This document shows positions 12,318 to 23,239 of a DNA stretch of 64,000 nt, in pieces. Position numbers and translations under genes: made by a program. How positions within the stretch are numbered: the stretch's first letter is position 1; the number at the start of each line of letters is the position of its first letter. Origin of the DNA: Dysidea avara (Eukaryota > Porifera > Demospongiae > Dictyoceratida > Dysideidae); contig NC_089273.1 in NCBI RefSeq assembly GCF_963678975.1, forward strand, positions 34,713,630 through 34,777,629, in the 5' to 3' direction. Under the pieces are notes generated by a model that worked only from the letters and a program-made list of their open reading frames with translations, did no database searches and was not told the origin of the DNA.

Positions 12318-12373
<56 letters not shown>
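12267..12373. repeat. GT dinucleotide microsatellite
   Basis: About 107 bases of GT with two GTAT interruptions, lying in the intron between putative exons A and B. It produces spurious cysteine/valine and histidine/threonine ORFs. Confidence 0.97.
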
Positions 12374-12374
<1 letters not shown>

Positions 12375-12586
12375 GCATGTGCTTGCTTGTGAGTCTGTGT
12401 GCCTCCTGTGTGGTCATGTGCATGTACATTAAAGATGATATAATTTTTCTTGTGTAGTAATTGTGTATTTATCTGTCACACTATACATATCTGTAATAGA
12501 AGGGTTACTTGTGACAACAGTAAATGAGATTTAATGATAAAAGAGTTCTTACTGTAATTGTTTAAAATATTTTGTCACATATAAAG

Positions 12587-12668
12587 GTGTAGAATTATAT
12601 GTGAAAGACAACAAGAGGAAGGAGGGGTATTCATTGTCAAGCATGACCCAGATTGACACACACTGCTG
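12587..12668 (+). CDS. putative exon B of the same gene
   Basis: Bounded by ATAAAG (acceptor) and a strong GTAAGG donor at 12669. With the G carried from exon A it reads GVELYVKDNKRKEGYSLSSM and continues TQIDTHC with no stop, ending in phase 2. The two bases carried forward (TG) complete a tryptophan codon with the first base of the exon at 14997. Both junction phases fit, which argues for a real transcript. Product unknown. Confidence 0.5.
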
Positions 12669-13528
12669 GTAAGGTGGTTTGGTACAACTAATTTTGAATT
12701 ATTCAATGAACTACATCACAACTATTCAATAAGAACAGCTAGTTAACTTGTAGTATTGTCAAGTGCTGGATCCAGACATAAGATCATCATTTAACTTTGT
12801 GATTGACGCACATGTAATATGTGACTGATGTACATGTGTGATTGAGTATTGTATAATTGTAATTCATAAACATTGTAACATGTACTAGTAATTGTGAACA
12901 TATTACAAAAGTATATTATTATAATGAAACTATTATTGTCTTCCCAGTATCAACTATTCTCAATTACCATCAATATTTAGTGTATTAATGTTACACAGAG
13001 CATTCTCTCCTAGTGTAAGTCATTCTATCATCAGATTTCTGGCTTTGGCCATTTTCCAGTCCATGTTATTCTGTGTATCTGTTTACTATAATATCATCAT
13101 CTTCTGTACTGGTTTTATCTCAAGGGAACTCAACCCATAGTATGATTGTCAACTTTCCTTCATGATGTCTAACATCTTCAAATGGAGTAGTAGCAAATGT
13201 GAAAGCCTGTTTCTATTTTGTTAAACCTTTTCTACCCCAAAAGCTTGAAATGCCATGTACCATATGCAGTGGAGCCGTCACTACCTTTAACTTAGTGTCA
13301 CGACTCTATAGAAAACCTTGATTTTGGAGAACTTGTCAAAGCATGCACAGTACTAGTGCTTCAGTATATAAACATTTTATGTTGTGAAGTTGATGAGAAA
13401 CAAGCTAAAAAAATGGATTATTAGCCTTAATGGCTCTGGTTGAAGTACCTGCACTAAAAATGTGAAACAAAAAATGGACAAAATGGATTTTTAAACGTTT
13501 ATAATGGATGTACAGTGTCAATGATATT
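12669..13528. other. putative intron, no feature recognised
   Basis: AT-rich and non-coding; lies between putative exons B and C, upstream of block Y copy B. Confidence 0.35.
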
Positions 13529-14725
13529 CGGACAATATTTCTGTGATATGTTGATCAGTTTCTGTAACTTGGTCTTGTTACTATTTACCACCTATGTTAG
13601 AGAGGTAACCAGTTATAAGTTTATTGTACTGATTTGATGTGATAACCAAAACCCATGATCAGTTGTGGATGTACATGTATATAAGAAACTCAGTAATGTT
13701 AATAAACAGCTGCTCGCTGCACCGAAAAATAAAAGTATAGTAAAATACAATTTTTGGCAAGACGTTTTGCTGAGCGTTAAGTCTTTGAAATCATTACAAA
13801 GGACAGGCTCTATTGGTTCATTGTCCACTAGTATAGCAGCAGGTAAATAACCTCTGTTATTGATCTATAATGTATCACTCTGTGTGGGCAGTTCAAAGGC
13901 ACTGCAACTGTCATAACTTGTATATGGCACTGCTGCAGATTGCAGTGAGTGCATTATAACTGACAACGAACTGGTCCTGGCTTTGCAGACCACAACAAGT
14001 GCATTATACCTCCTGTAAGTTATAATGCACTAATTGCAGTGCAATATACAGATATTGCACTGGCTGTGGCTTTGTGCAACATTGCACAATTGTTGACTGT
14101 TGAGACCACCATCTAATAGGTGGAAAGATACTTCACAATTCACATGAATTCTTTTATAGCCTAACATGTAAAAGTCAATTGTGGGTCCATAACCTCACTA
14201 AACATCACCAGATCAAAGGTTAACCAAGCAGCTAATGGTGATCAAAAAAGCCAACATGGTGGCCACAACTCTAGTCTACATACATATAAACATACTTATA
14301 TACCTTATTAGTCTGATGGCATCCGACTCTAGATTAAACCATCTTCAACAATGAGCCATCAAAATGATTGTATTTTAAATATTATTCACTATTACATTTG
14401 ATTGTGGCAGCCAGTTTTGTCTTGCCACTCGATTGTAGTTAGGTTTGTTTGCTTATACCATTTTTAGTTGCATTTCTTTGAGTGAACAATCACAGGTGGT
14501 CAAATTGATGAGCAGTACATGATGATCGAGAGCCAAACAGCGAATTCAGATTAGTGCTATGCATACTAGTGTTGGTCAACGCAATATCTCAGGTGGCTTC
14601 AGTACTGTAGAGGGAACATTACCGCAACATTCAGCTCGGTCACCCACAATCAATTTTAGCAACCTGTCCTTTATGAGAAGTGTAGCTGCCTTGTGACGCT
14701 ATCCTGATCCTGGTTAGTGGTACAC
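13529..14725. repeat. duplicated block Y, copy B (empty piggyBac site)
   Basis: About 1.2 kb collinear with 7357-9268. The exon-like stretch at 13728-13842 reads IVKYNFWQDVLLSVKSLKSL and ends STSIAAG at a GTAAAT donor in both copies, with two conservative changes. The single TTAA near 14334 is the unoccupied target of the piggyBac-like MITE in copy A. Confidence 0.8.
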
Positions 14726-14819
14726 TTCTGATGGGATCAGCTGTTGAAGTATGTGCGTGTGTGCGTGCGTGTGTGTAAAATAATCCATAAATTTTTTAAG
14801 CTCTTGTTTAACAATAAAG

Positions 14820-15315
14820 GAAGATTATAACACTGACAACCTTGGCAGCATCATGATCATGTTCCAAATACTTTGTTTCATGTCAGTACTCTCTAGGAGG
14901 TGGAAGATATAAGCATTAGTCTGCCTTGCATCAGATGTCAAGCGGTTTCACTATCATTTAAATTTTCTCACATGTTTGCCTTCGCCCTGGTTGTAGGAAA
15001 GGCCTGGAAGACAAAACTTACCCAGCAATGGATCCTCCTGTTCATGGAGAACTTGATGGTGTGACTGGTAGAGTACTGCATTTGTAAGTTATGACTGTTT
15101 AATTAAGCGCCTGTAGTTTATTTCTGTATTGTCACTATACAAATCAATTTTTCTGTTGTTGATACTTTGTAGTTCTGTAGCTTAGAATGTTCTTTGCTTC
15201 TAGAGCTGAAAGTTCAGTTTACCATCTCCATTAACGTTCTAGATAAAAGAAAATGTAATAAAATGGAAATTGAAAAATGTGCTGACATGTGGAGCTCTTG
15301 CAGATCCGATCACAT
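14820..15315 (+). repeat. duplicated block X, copy B
   Basis: Collinear with 4740-5545 but without that copy's ~300-bp insertion. Its right end GCAGATCCGATCACA resembles the inverse of TGTGACCGGATCTGC termini found elsewhere. Contains putative exon C (14997-15067). Confidence 0.6.
14997..15067 (+). CDS. putative exon C of the spliced gene
   Basis: Follows a pyrimidine-rich acceptor (CCCTGGTTGTAG). Joined to exon B it reads HCW then KGLEDKTYPAMDPPVHGE and LDGVTG before GTAGAG. A copy at 4905-4968 is also open in the same frame and is followed by GTAAGC. A later exon could start after CTACAG at about 15868, but that segment is itself repeated at 61580, so it is doubtful. Function unknown. Confidence 0.45.
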
Positions 15316-15589
15316 TTATTATTAAGCGTTTTATAAAAAAAAGTAAAAAGTAACCTTTTTCCAAACTATGTACAGTGTATACATGATTGTAATATTAGGA
15401 GTTTATTTTTGCAGTGACTGTTCTATTAAAGTATGTTGATTGTTTATACAAGCTCGGTCCTTCTGAGCAGTTTGGTAGCAATTTCAGCTTTGTAGCCCCT
15501 AGAAAAAAAGAGTTATGGCTCCGTTTATAAAGGGAACGTGTTGTGGCAATATATTAGCCATTCGATAATAAAGGGTTAATGGCAAGAAT

Positions 15590-15875
15590 TTTTTTTAATA
15601 ACGACAAGTCAGGTGAATTTGTGTTACCTCCTCCAAGGATTTGGCACCAAATTCACCTGAATTGTTGTTATTAAAAGTAACCTACCATCACAGCCATTTC
15701 TTGGTTGCCACCTTTGTTTTCATATCTTCTTCACCCTGGTTGTTTTGGAGGCCTTTTTTTACAGCTTGGCTGTTTTTGATTAGAGAGCGTTTTTTTTTGT
15801 AGTTTCATAACTAAAGCTTATGGCCAGCTTTGCATATTTTTTCAACTTTTCTTGTTTCTTTACTACAGGAATGAA
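15590..15875. repeat. decayed copy of the palindromic element of 61175-61491
   Basis: The right arm (CCTACCATCACAGCCATTTC, CAGCTTGGCTG and the following TATGGCCAGCTTTG block) matches 61378-61580. The inner AATTCACCTGA inverted core is present, but the left arm is mostly lost. Confidence 0.65.
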
Positions 15876-15904
15876 GATTAAAATGGAGAAGATATTTACC
15901 ATTT

Positions 15905-17330
15905 GCTTAAACCTGCATACGCTGATAAATCGGCATTGACGCATGGCTGTAAACAAAGCACTGTAACTTACTAATCATTTTCCTAACGCTACGTAATCAA
16001 TACCATTTGATTTGTCATTAAACAAGGATTAAAATGGTACCAGGGGTTTACCCTAACATAAAAGCATGGTGCCACAACTTGCCATTAAACTAGCATTATG
16101 CAAAATAAGCGCATGCAAACTCCTTACATACCTTTTAGTAGAGCGGCTAAGCAACAAATTTTGATGAAATCATTCACTATGTGATAAAAGCACCAAAAAG
16201 TAGACTAAATTGTTTGAGATACAGTGCCATGTCAAACTCATTGCCTTAGGGCATGTTTATAAACATTTACACTGGGTTATATGCCTCTTTCTAGCTGGTC
16301 AGGAAACCATACAAGTGGATTAAAATCTTTGTTTTTTTGCTCGATTATCCAAACCCTCAATTATCCAAACAGTAGCAGTGACTGTTCTATTAGGGTATTT
16401 AGTCACAGGTGTATGTTCTATTAGAGTAATTCAACAATTCTGTATATAAATCAATGGGCTTCATTTATCCAAACAGATTCACATATCTGAACACTTTTGT
16501 GATTTAACTGGCACACAGGTGTTCAGATAATGGAGGTCAATCAAAAAAACTTCTAAATGTGGTAAAATAAGCAGTTTTTAATACTGTTAATGGAGCCAAT
16601 ATTTCAGTGTTAAAAGTACAGGCACAACCGAATAGAAATAGTACATTGCACATCAATGGCTTCATATACCATGACCCTCCACACTTCTTAACATGGTAAG
16701 CTAATGACCTGCATGGACACTCCTTTGATCAACTTTTGGATATGATCTTTGCTCGTCTATGCGGATGTAAAGTTTCAGTATAATTTCCTATGGAGCACTT
16801 TTATGGCTTTTAAAATACATTTTCTATTGATTTTATTTTCAGGTTCTCTGAGTGTGATATTGTAATTTTAATGGCATTGTATCTAATATGAAATAGTATG
16901 AATTAAGCAACTGTTGTACCAAGTTTGGTGCTTTTATCAAAATGAATGATTTTTTTTGCTTGGCCAAAAATGATTAATACCTCCTTCCTATTTCACAGAT
17001 TCATGTGAATAAACACCAGGTGATTCCCCATTCAATTACGAGTCACGCCATGTATAGCTGACATGATTTAATTAATTGTCTACATGGTTGCCATCACGAA
17101 TATTGAGAAATAATGGAAAATTGAGCCACCGTATTCCATTGCTCCATAACAAGTAAGCCTCTGTCATTACAGTGGTTACTTAGACTTCCTCATCTAGCCC
17201 AATGAATAAACTTTCTGTTGGTATATAGCTTTAGGCTAAGAGAGTTAAGCTAGTCTGGCTAGACAGGCCATTTTAAATGGTTTTCTGTAATGATGTATTA
17301 CGTGTGGGTTCAAGGGTAAACTACATGTAC
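15905..17330. repeat. duplicated block Z, copy A
   Basis: Matches 18050-18620 in order: CTAACGCTACGTAATCAATA, GATTAAAATGGTACC, the GAGAAATAAT block and GTTGGTATATAGCTTTAGGC. Copy A has ~840 extra bases (about 16135-16975) bordered by imperfect inverted segments sharing TGATAAAAGCACCAAA, so a transposon probably inserted there. Confidence 0.7.
16340..16537. mobile_element. pogo/Tigger-like MITE, second copy
   Basis: CTCGATTATCCAAAC and CTCAATTATCCAAACAG at the left and GTTCAGATAATGGAGG at the right mirror the copy at 5844-5980. Carries a version of the GACTGTTCTATTAG motif. Nested within the insertion of block Z copy A. Confidence 0.4.
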
Positions 17331-18049
17331 ATTTAGGCTATATTGTTTAGTAATTTACAATTGTGTTGATTGATGATAAAAATTAAGTCACCATAGCTAT
17401 ATAGATTGGATTGTTTGCAGCTTAATACTTTACAGGGAAATGTGTATGTAGCTAAAATTTCTACCGAAAGATTTGTAACGTAGCTGTACCTTAGACTACG
17501 TGGTGAATGGTTTGACCTCACCACAGAGGGACTTGTAACCTAACTAAACTCTCTACAGAAAGAATTGTGACATAGTTGAGCTTTCTACAGGATACATGTA
17601 GGTGAACTCTTTACAGGGTGACTTTAAATCGAGGGGAGGGGTAGGTAACGAGATGAAATTTTGTAGATCATTTCTGAAATTATTTCTGAAAGATGAAACA
17701 TTGCCTGAAATGATGCAGTTTGAAAGATGAAATTTGATGATCAGGAAAATGGAATGAAAATTTATGGAATTTTGCAGAGTCTAAAATTTACGGATTCACT
17801 AATTGTGAGTGTACTGAATTTATGGAGATATTTAGCTGAAATTTGTCTTGAAAGATGAAATATGGATAGTCATATTTCTGAAGGATGAAATATGGGCAGC
17901 CATCTTTGAAATTTCATAGATGATTTTGGCTCGTTACCTACGCCTTGCTTAAAATGTTTAGAACTCTCTGTGATTTGTGTCTGGTTGATTGCTCTGGATG
18001 CATCGTAACTTGTTTCTAGCTGATGTTGCCATGGTAACCCTAAAACCCA
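17331..18049. other. degenerate minisatellite units and GAAATTT/GATGAAAT-rich sequence
   Basis: At 17500-17620 a few diverged ~30-bp units of the CTCTCTACAG type occur. From 17640 to 17900 there are short repeated phrases such as TGAAAGATGAAAT. No gene. Confidence 0.5.
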
Positions 18050-18620
18050 CAAGCGCCATTAAATCAGTTTTGATACATGGCTGTAACAAAGTGCTGTAAC
18101 TAACGAATCGTTTTTCCTAACGCTACGTAATCAATACCATTTTATTGCTAATTAAACAAGGATTAAAATGGTACCTAGGGGTTTACCCTAGCACGAAAGC
18201 AAAGGACCAAAACTTGCCCTGAAACTATTGTTACACAAAATAAACATGCAAACCCCTTACATATCTTTATATGATGGTTACTATCTCCTTCTACTTCATC
18301 AGATTTATGCGAAATAAACACGAGGCGATTCCACATTCTATGGCGAGTCACACTATATAGCTGACATGATTTATTTAATTGTTAATATGGCTGCCATCAC
18401 AAGTATTGAGAAATAATGAAAAATTGAGCCACCGTTTTCCATTGCTTTATAGCAAGTAAGCCTCTGTCATTACAGTGGTTATTTAGACTTCCTCATGTAG
18501 CCCAATGAATACACTTTCTGTTGGTATATAGCTTTAGGCTAATAGTCTGACTAGACAGGCCATTTTAAATGAATTTGTGTAATCACGTATTCCTTAAAAT
18601 AATGTGCGGGTTTAAGGGTT
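18050..18620. repeat. duplicated block Z, copy B
   Basis: Uninterrupted copy of block Z, directly upstream of the minisatellite array. Confidence 0.7.
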
Positions 18621-18624
18621 AACA

Positions 18625-20440
18625 GGGTGACTTGTTTCCAGCTGAACCCTTTCCTGGTGACTAGGCCTAATTAAAATTCTCTCTGGGTGAACTCTCTACA
18701 GGGTGATTTGTTTGTATCAAAACTCTCTACAGGGTGATCTGATCTCTCTACAGTGGGTGATTTGTTTATAACTGAAACCTCTACAGGTTGATTTGTTTGT
18801 AGCTGAAGTCTCTACAAGGTGTTTTGTTTGTAGCTGATCTCTCTACAGGGTAATTTGTTTGTTGCTGAACTCACTACAAGGTGATTTGTTTATAGCTGAT
18901 CTCTCTACAGGGTAATTTGTTTGTTGCTGAACTCACTACAAGGTGATTTGTTTATAGCTGATCTCTCTACTGGTTAATTTGTTTGTAGCTGAAGTCTCTA
19001 CAGGGTGATTTGCTTGTAACTGAATTCCCTGTATTGTGTCTAGTTTCTAGCTGATCTCTCTACACGATGATTTGTTTCTAGCTGATCTCTCTACAGGGTG
19101 GTTTCTTTGTCACTGAACTCTCTACAAGGTGATTTGTTTCTAACTGATCTCTCTACAGGGTGATTTGTTTCTAGCTGTTATCTCTACGGGATGATTTTTT
19201 TGTCACTGAACTCTGTACAAGGTGATTTGTTTCTAACTGATCTCTCTACAAGGTGACTTCCTCTAGCTAGTCTCTCTATAGGGTAACTTGTTTCTAGCTG
19301 AACTCTACAGAGTGGGTTCTTTGTAGCTGATCTCTCCACAAGGTGACTTCTTCTAGCTGATCTCTCTATAAGGTGACCTGATCTCTCTGTAGGGTGACTT
19401 TTATCTAGCTGAACTCTCTACAGAATGATTTGTTTGTAGCTGAACTCTACAGGATGGTTTCTTTGTAGCTGAACTCTCTACAAGGTGACTTGCTTCTAGC
19501 TGATCTCTTTATATGGTGACTTCTTCTAGCTGATCTCTCTACAGGATGACTTGTATAGCTGAACTCTCTACAGGGTGATCTGTTCATAGCTGAACTCTCT
19601 ACAGGGTGATTTGTTTGTAGCTGAAATCTCTTGTTTCAAACTGATCTCACTGTATAGGGTGATTTGTTTGTAGCTGTACTCTGTACAGGATAGTTTCTTT
19701 GTAGCTGAACTCTCTACAGAGTGATTTTGTTTTGTAGCTGAACTCAATATAGGGTGATTTGTTTGTACTGTACCTGAACTTTCTATCTATAGGGTGATTT
19801 GTTTATAGCTGGCTGAACACTCTGCAGAGTGATTTGTTTGTAGTTGATCTCTCTACAGGGTTTCTTTGCAGCTGAGATCTCTACAGGGTGGTTTATTCTA
19901 GCTGAGCTCTCTTTTGTTTCTAGCCGATCTCTCTACAGAGTAACTTGTTTGTATAGCTGAACTCTTTACAGGGTGGTTTTTTTTGGTTGCTGAACTCTCT
20001 ACACGATGACTTGTTTGTAGCAAACGTCTCTACAGAGTGACTTGTTTGTAGCTGAATTCTCTTCAGAGTGACTTATTTGTAGCTGAACATTGTATAAACT
20101 ATAAAGTGACTTGTTTGTAACTGAACTCTCTACAGGATTACTCGTTTGCAGCTGATCTCTATAGGGTAACCTGTTTGTATAGATGAACTCTCTACAGGGT
20201 AGTATCTTTGTAGCTGAACTCTTTCCACAGTGACTTGTTTGTAGCTGAATTCTCTAGAGAGTGTAGCCGAACTCTCTACAGGATGCATGACTTGTTTATA
20301 GCTGAACTCTCTTCAGTGAGACGTATAATGTTCTGAATCACTACAGTGATATATTTGTAGCTGAACTATCTATAGGGTGACTTGCTTCTTGCTGAACTGT
20401 CTATAAGATTAACTGTTTGCCCTACAGAATAACTTGTAAT
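18625..20440. repeat. minisatellite array 1 (~30-31-bp units)
   Basis: Dozens of diverged units close to GGTGATTTGTTTGTAGCTGA plus ACTCTCTACAG, alternating with a GATCTCTCTACAG variant. Spacing varies and there are small deletions. No conserved ORF. The same unit builds the array at 61745-63850. Confidence 0.95.
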
Positions 20441-21260
20441 GTAATCGAATTCTATAATGGAGTAAATAAATTAGCTGAATGCTCTATTAGGGTGACTGTT
20501 CTATTAGAATATCTCGATCGCGCATTTGCTACACGGAGTTGATTTTCGGACCATAACTCAGTGGTTTGTAATCCGATTCTTCTGTACTACTGCAATGACT
20601 TTCTATGAAGATTATTCAAGCTATACAGTGATTTTCAGCTCATTGCTCTAAGCGGTTTGCCTAGTAGGCGTAAAAATTAATACTTTTTTATTCATAAAAA
20701 TTGATGGCGTAATTTTGACACAGGTTGGGTTTTGTGTCATATCTCCATGGTCTTTATCTCGATTCCTTTCAAACCACCGAAAAGGCACTCCTACGATGGT
20801 TACTCCATCTACATAGAAATTTTCAACTCATTCCATGAAGCGGTTTACCCTGTAGGCGTGACAACAAATCAATCTTGTTTTACATGAATAATCGGTCATA
20901 AATCCTGAAACATTCATTGGAGTTGCACCACATTTGATACTAGGATTTGCCTTTGGACTCCCTTTTTGTGTGCCAAATTTCAAGGCGATCAGAGTACGCA
21001 TTTGCATTTTGTAGCAATTTTTGCAAGTGTGCAAAAACACAAAGAAGAAAAATAACGAAAAAAAATTTTAAACTTTGGCAGCTCATATCTCAGAAATGGC
21101 TAGAGTGATTTCCTTCAAATTTGGAATGTAGACTCCCCTAGCTAGCGGGCAACTCTGTAGCAAATTTGGTTCCAATCAGATAAGGGATCACCGAGATACA
21201 AAGGTATGAAAATGACATTTTCTTTCTTCCTGTTAATATGTCCACGGTGTGGCGCGCTGG
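20441..21260. repeat. downstream unit shared by both minisatellite arrays
   Basis: Begins with the CTGTTCTATTAG motif (20496), then AATATCTCGATCGCGCATTT. A TAACTCAGTGGTTTGTAATC block follows. The sequence after array 2 (63862-64000) is homologous. Further on lies low-complexity-free sequence ending near GTGTGGCGCGCTGGCTTCTT. No coding function seen. Confidence 0.6.
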
Positions 21261-21500
21261 CTTCTTGGCTTGCACAACACACTATTGTGTGTCTTGATTA
21301 TTATTGCAGCTTTACAGTGGCCAGCACTGAAGGTCTACCAGCAACACGTTCTACAGTCTTTGTAATCTAACAAATAATAAACTAGAGACTTAAACATTAC
21401 TTAATGGTTGAATGCTACACTAGACAATGCTATCACCACAAAACACTGTGTTGAAGTAATAGAGAGTAAACTAGAGGAACATAAAGTGATTATGTATGAT

Positions 21501-21545
21501 AGTAGTAGTAGCAGTAGCAGTAGCAGTAGCAGTAGTAGTAGCAGT
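21501..21545. repeat. AGT/AGC trinucleotide microsatellite
   Basis: About 15 units mixing AGT and AGC. Confidence 0.95.
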
Positions 21546-22009
21546 GTAGTGTGTGTATTTGTGTATGTACAGTATACTGTCTGATGAGCCTAAGGTGTGA
21601 ATTTATTTGCCCACACTCCATCAATCTGCCTACGGGTTACTAGTACCAAGAGTTCATAATGTTAAGAGTGGGTATTATGAACTCTTGCTAGTACTGCACT
21701 AGCAGGATTGTCCACACTATGGTAGTCTAGTATTCTACTGGGTAAACATAGCCATTTACATGACGTCAAATGCTTTTGTTTTTCGTGTGTTTTGACTGTA
21801 GTGTAGTGTAAAGTGTGTAGTTACCATATCTGTTTGTTTTGTTTTGTTCTTTTGTTAAACCAGGTGCATGTGTGGACGCACTCCTGGTTTACTGAAATTG
21901 TTTTCGTAAAAACTTGTGTGTGTATGTGTGTGTACCTACTGTACCAACCTATGTTTGTTTGTTTGCACACAGCCATGTGAGCAAAATTGTTATTATTATT
22001 TAATTACTA

Positions 22010-23070
22010 GGACTGTGTCACATACAACCAAGTACATATACCAACGTGACAGCCCAGCCCCCTGGTGAGGCTATTAGGTGGCGAAGGCACAATCCCCAAA
22101 TCATCTCAATATGTCACAGTAGTGACAGATATAACACAATAGTGGCATCGTAACTAAAGGCCACCAGTAGCTAAGTGCCAGTACATCACTTTTGTGGTAA
22201 TGGCACAGTGATGTGTACACCGTATATGTATACAAAACATACAGGAGAGAACTATACATTATTGCAGTATTGTGTGCAGCAATACATTATAGGCAACATC
22301 ACCAGATAAAAATTATTAGCCAATATACAGCACAGTATCAACATCAACTAGAGCTAAATAAGGTTCATCAGTGGTGTAGCAATGGCACAGTGATGGGTGA
22401 CACACTATAATTATGCATACACAACTTGTAGAAGATAACTACACAATGCTGTAGGATTATGCAAGCCAGATGAACCAGATAAAGGAAGACAGCCAAGCCA
22501 GCCAGAGCCTAGTAGGCTAATTTGCCAGGTGAAAGAAAAAGATTAAGCACGTATTGAATTGCCTGACACCAACACAAAGGAAGTTCACCATGCCAGCTGC
22601 ACAAGACAAGATTGTTTACTTGTATTTTATATGCAACTGTATTGTAAAGAGCATGGCATATGTTTTAATGTTTTCTTTTATTGTTAATTTACATGAATGA
22701 ATCCACTGGCAACTGGCATGGAGACTGAAAAAGGTTACAAACATAAAAACTTACTTATAATCTTCTTGTTTACGTGTAAAGTGGCCTCTGGCTCTCCTCC
22801 ATGGACATTCGCTAATCTTCTCCTTTGTACAATCTGTAATTAAGCAAGGGTGTGGTACTGGGCATTATATAGAATTACATATATGGTCAAGTCTCAGCAG
22901 GAACAGGTGCAACTATTATATGTTTGTACCTCCGTTTGCAGGCGAATCTATCCCCAGTTAGTTCTTGTCTCTAGGCCTCGTAGTTTTGAAGAACATTAAT
23001 TATTAATTAATTATTTATTTATGACATAATTTTAACCGCATTTCTTATTATTCTTAGTACTTGTTTGTAT
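22010..23070. repeat. direct repeat B, copy A
   Basis: About 1.06 kb. Starts near CTAGGACTGTGTCACATA and ends near CTTGTTTGTATAATTATTA. Highly similar to 29005-30540 in the same orientation. No protein product. The termini lack the TG/CA and primer-site features of LTRs. Confidence 0.8.
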
Positions 23071-23239
23071 AATTATTAACACTTCACAATACACTAAATG
23101 TATCGATGGTCAACCAACAACCTGTGTTGGCAGCCAGAATAAGTTAGTTAAATCCAATACTTAATTACTAAATTACAAAACTGAAATACTGAGATAAATT
23201 GCTAAATAAATCTATGTTATAACAATTGCTACATCTGCA

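Noticed and set aside
12151-12457. Cysteine/valine and histidine/threonine repeat ORFs
   Set aside because: They arise from the GT microsatellite; the same holds for 27738-28248.
18625-20440. CRISPR array or protein-coding tandem repeat
   Set aside because: Units are contiguous, diverged and without unique spacers, and no frame is kept; it is a eukaryotic minisatellite.
20828-21040. 70-codon ORF on the - strand downstream of array 1
   Set aside because: No coding features; lies in the downstream unit of a repeat.
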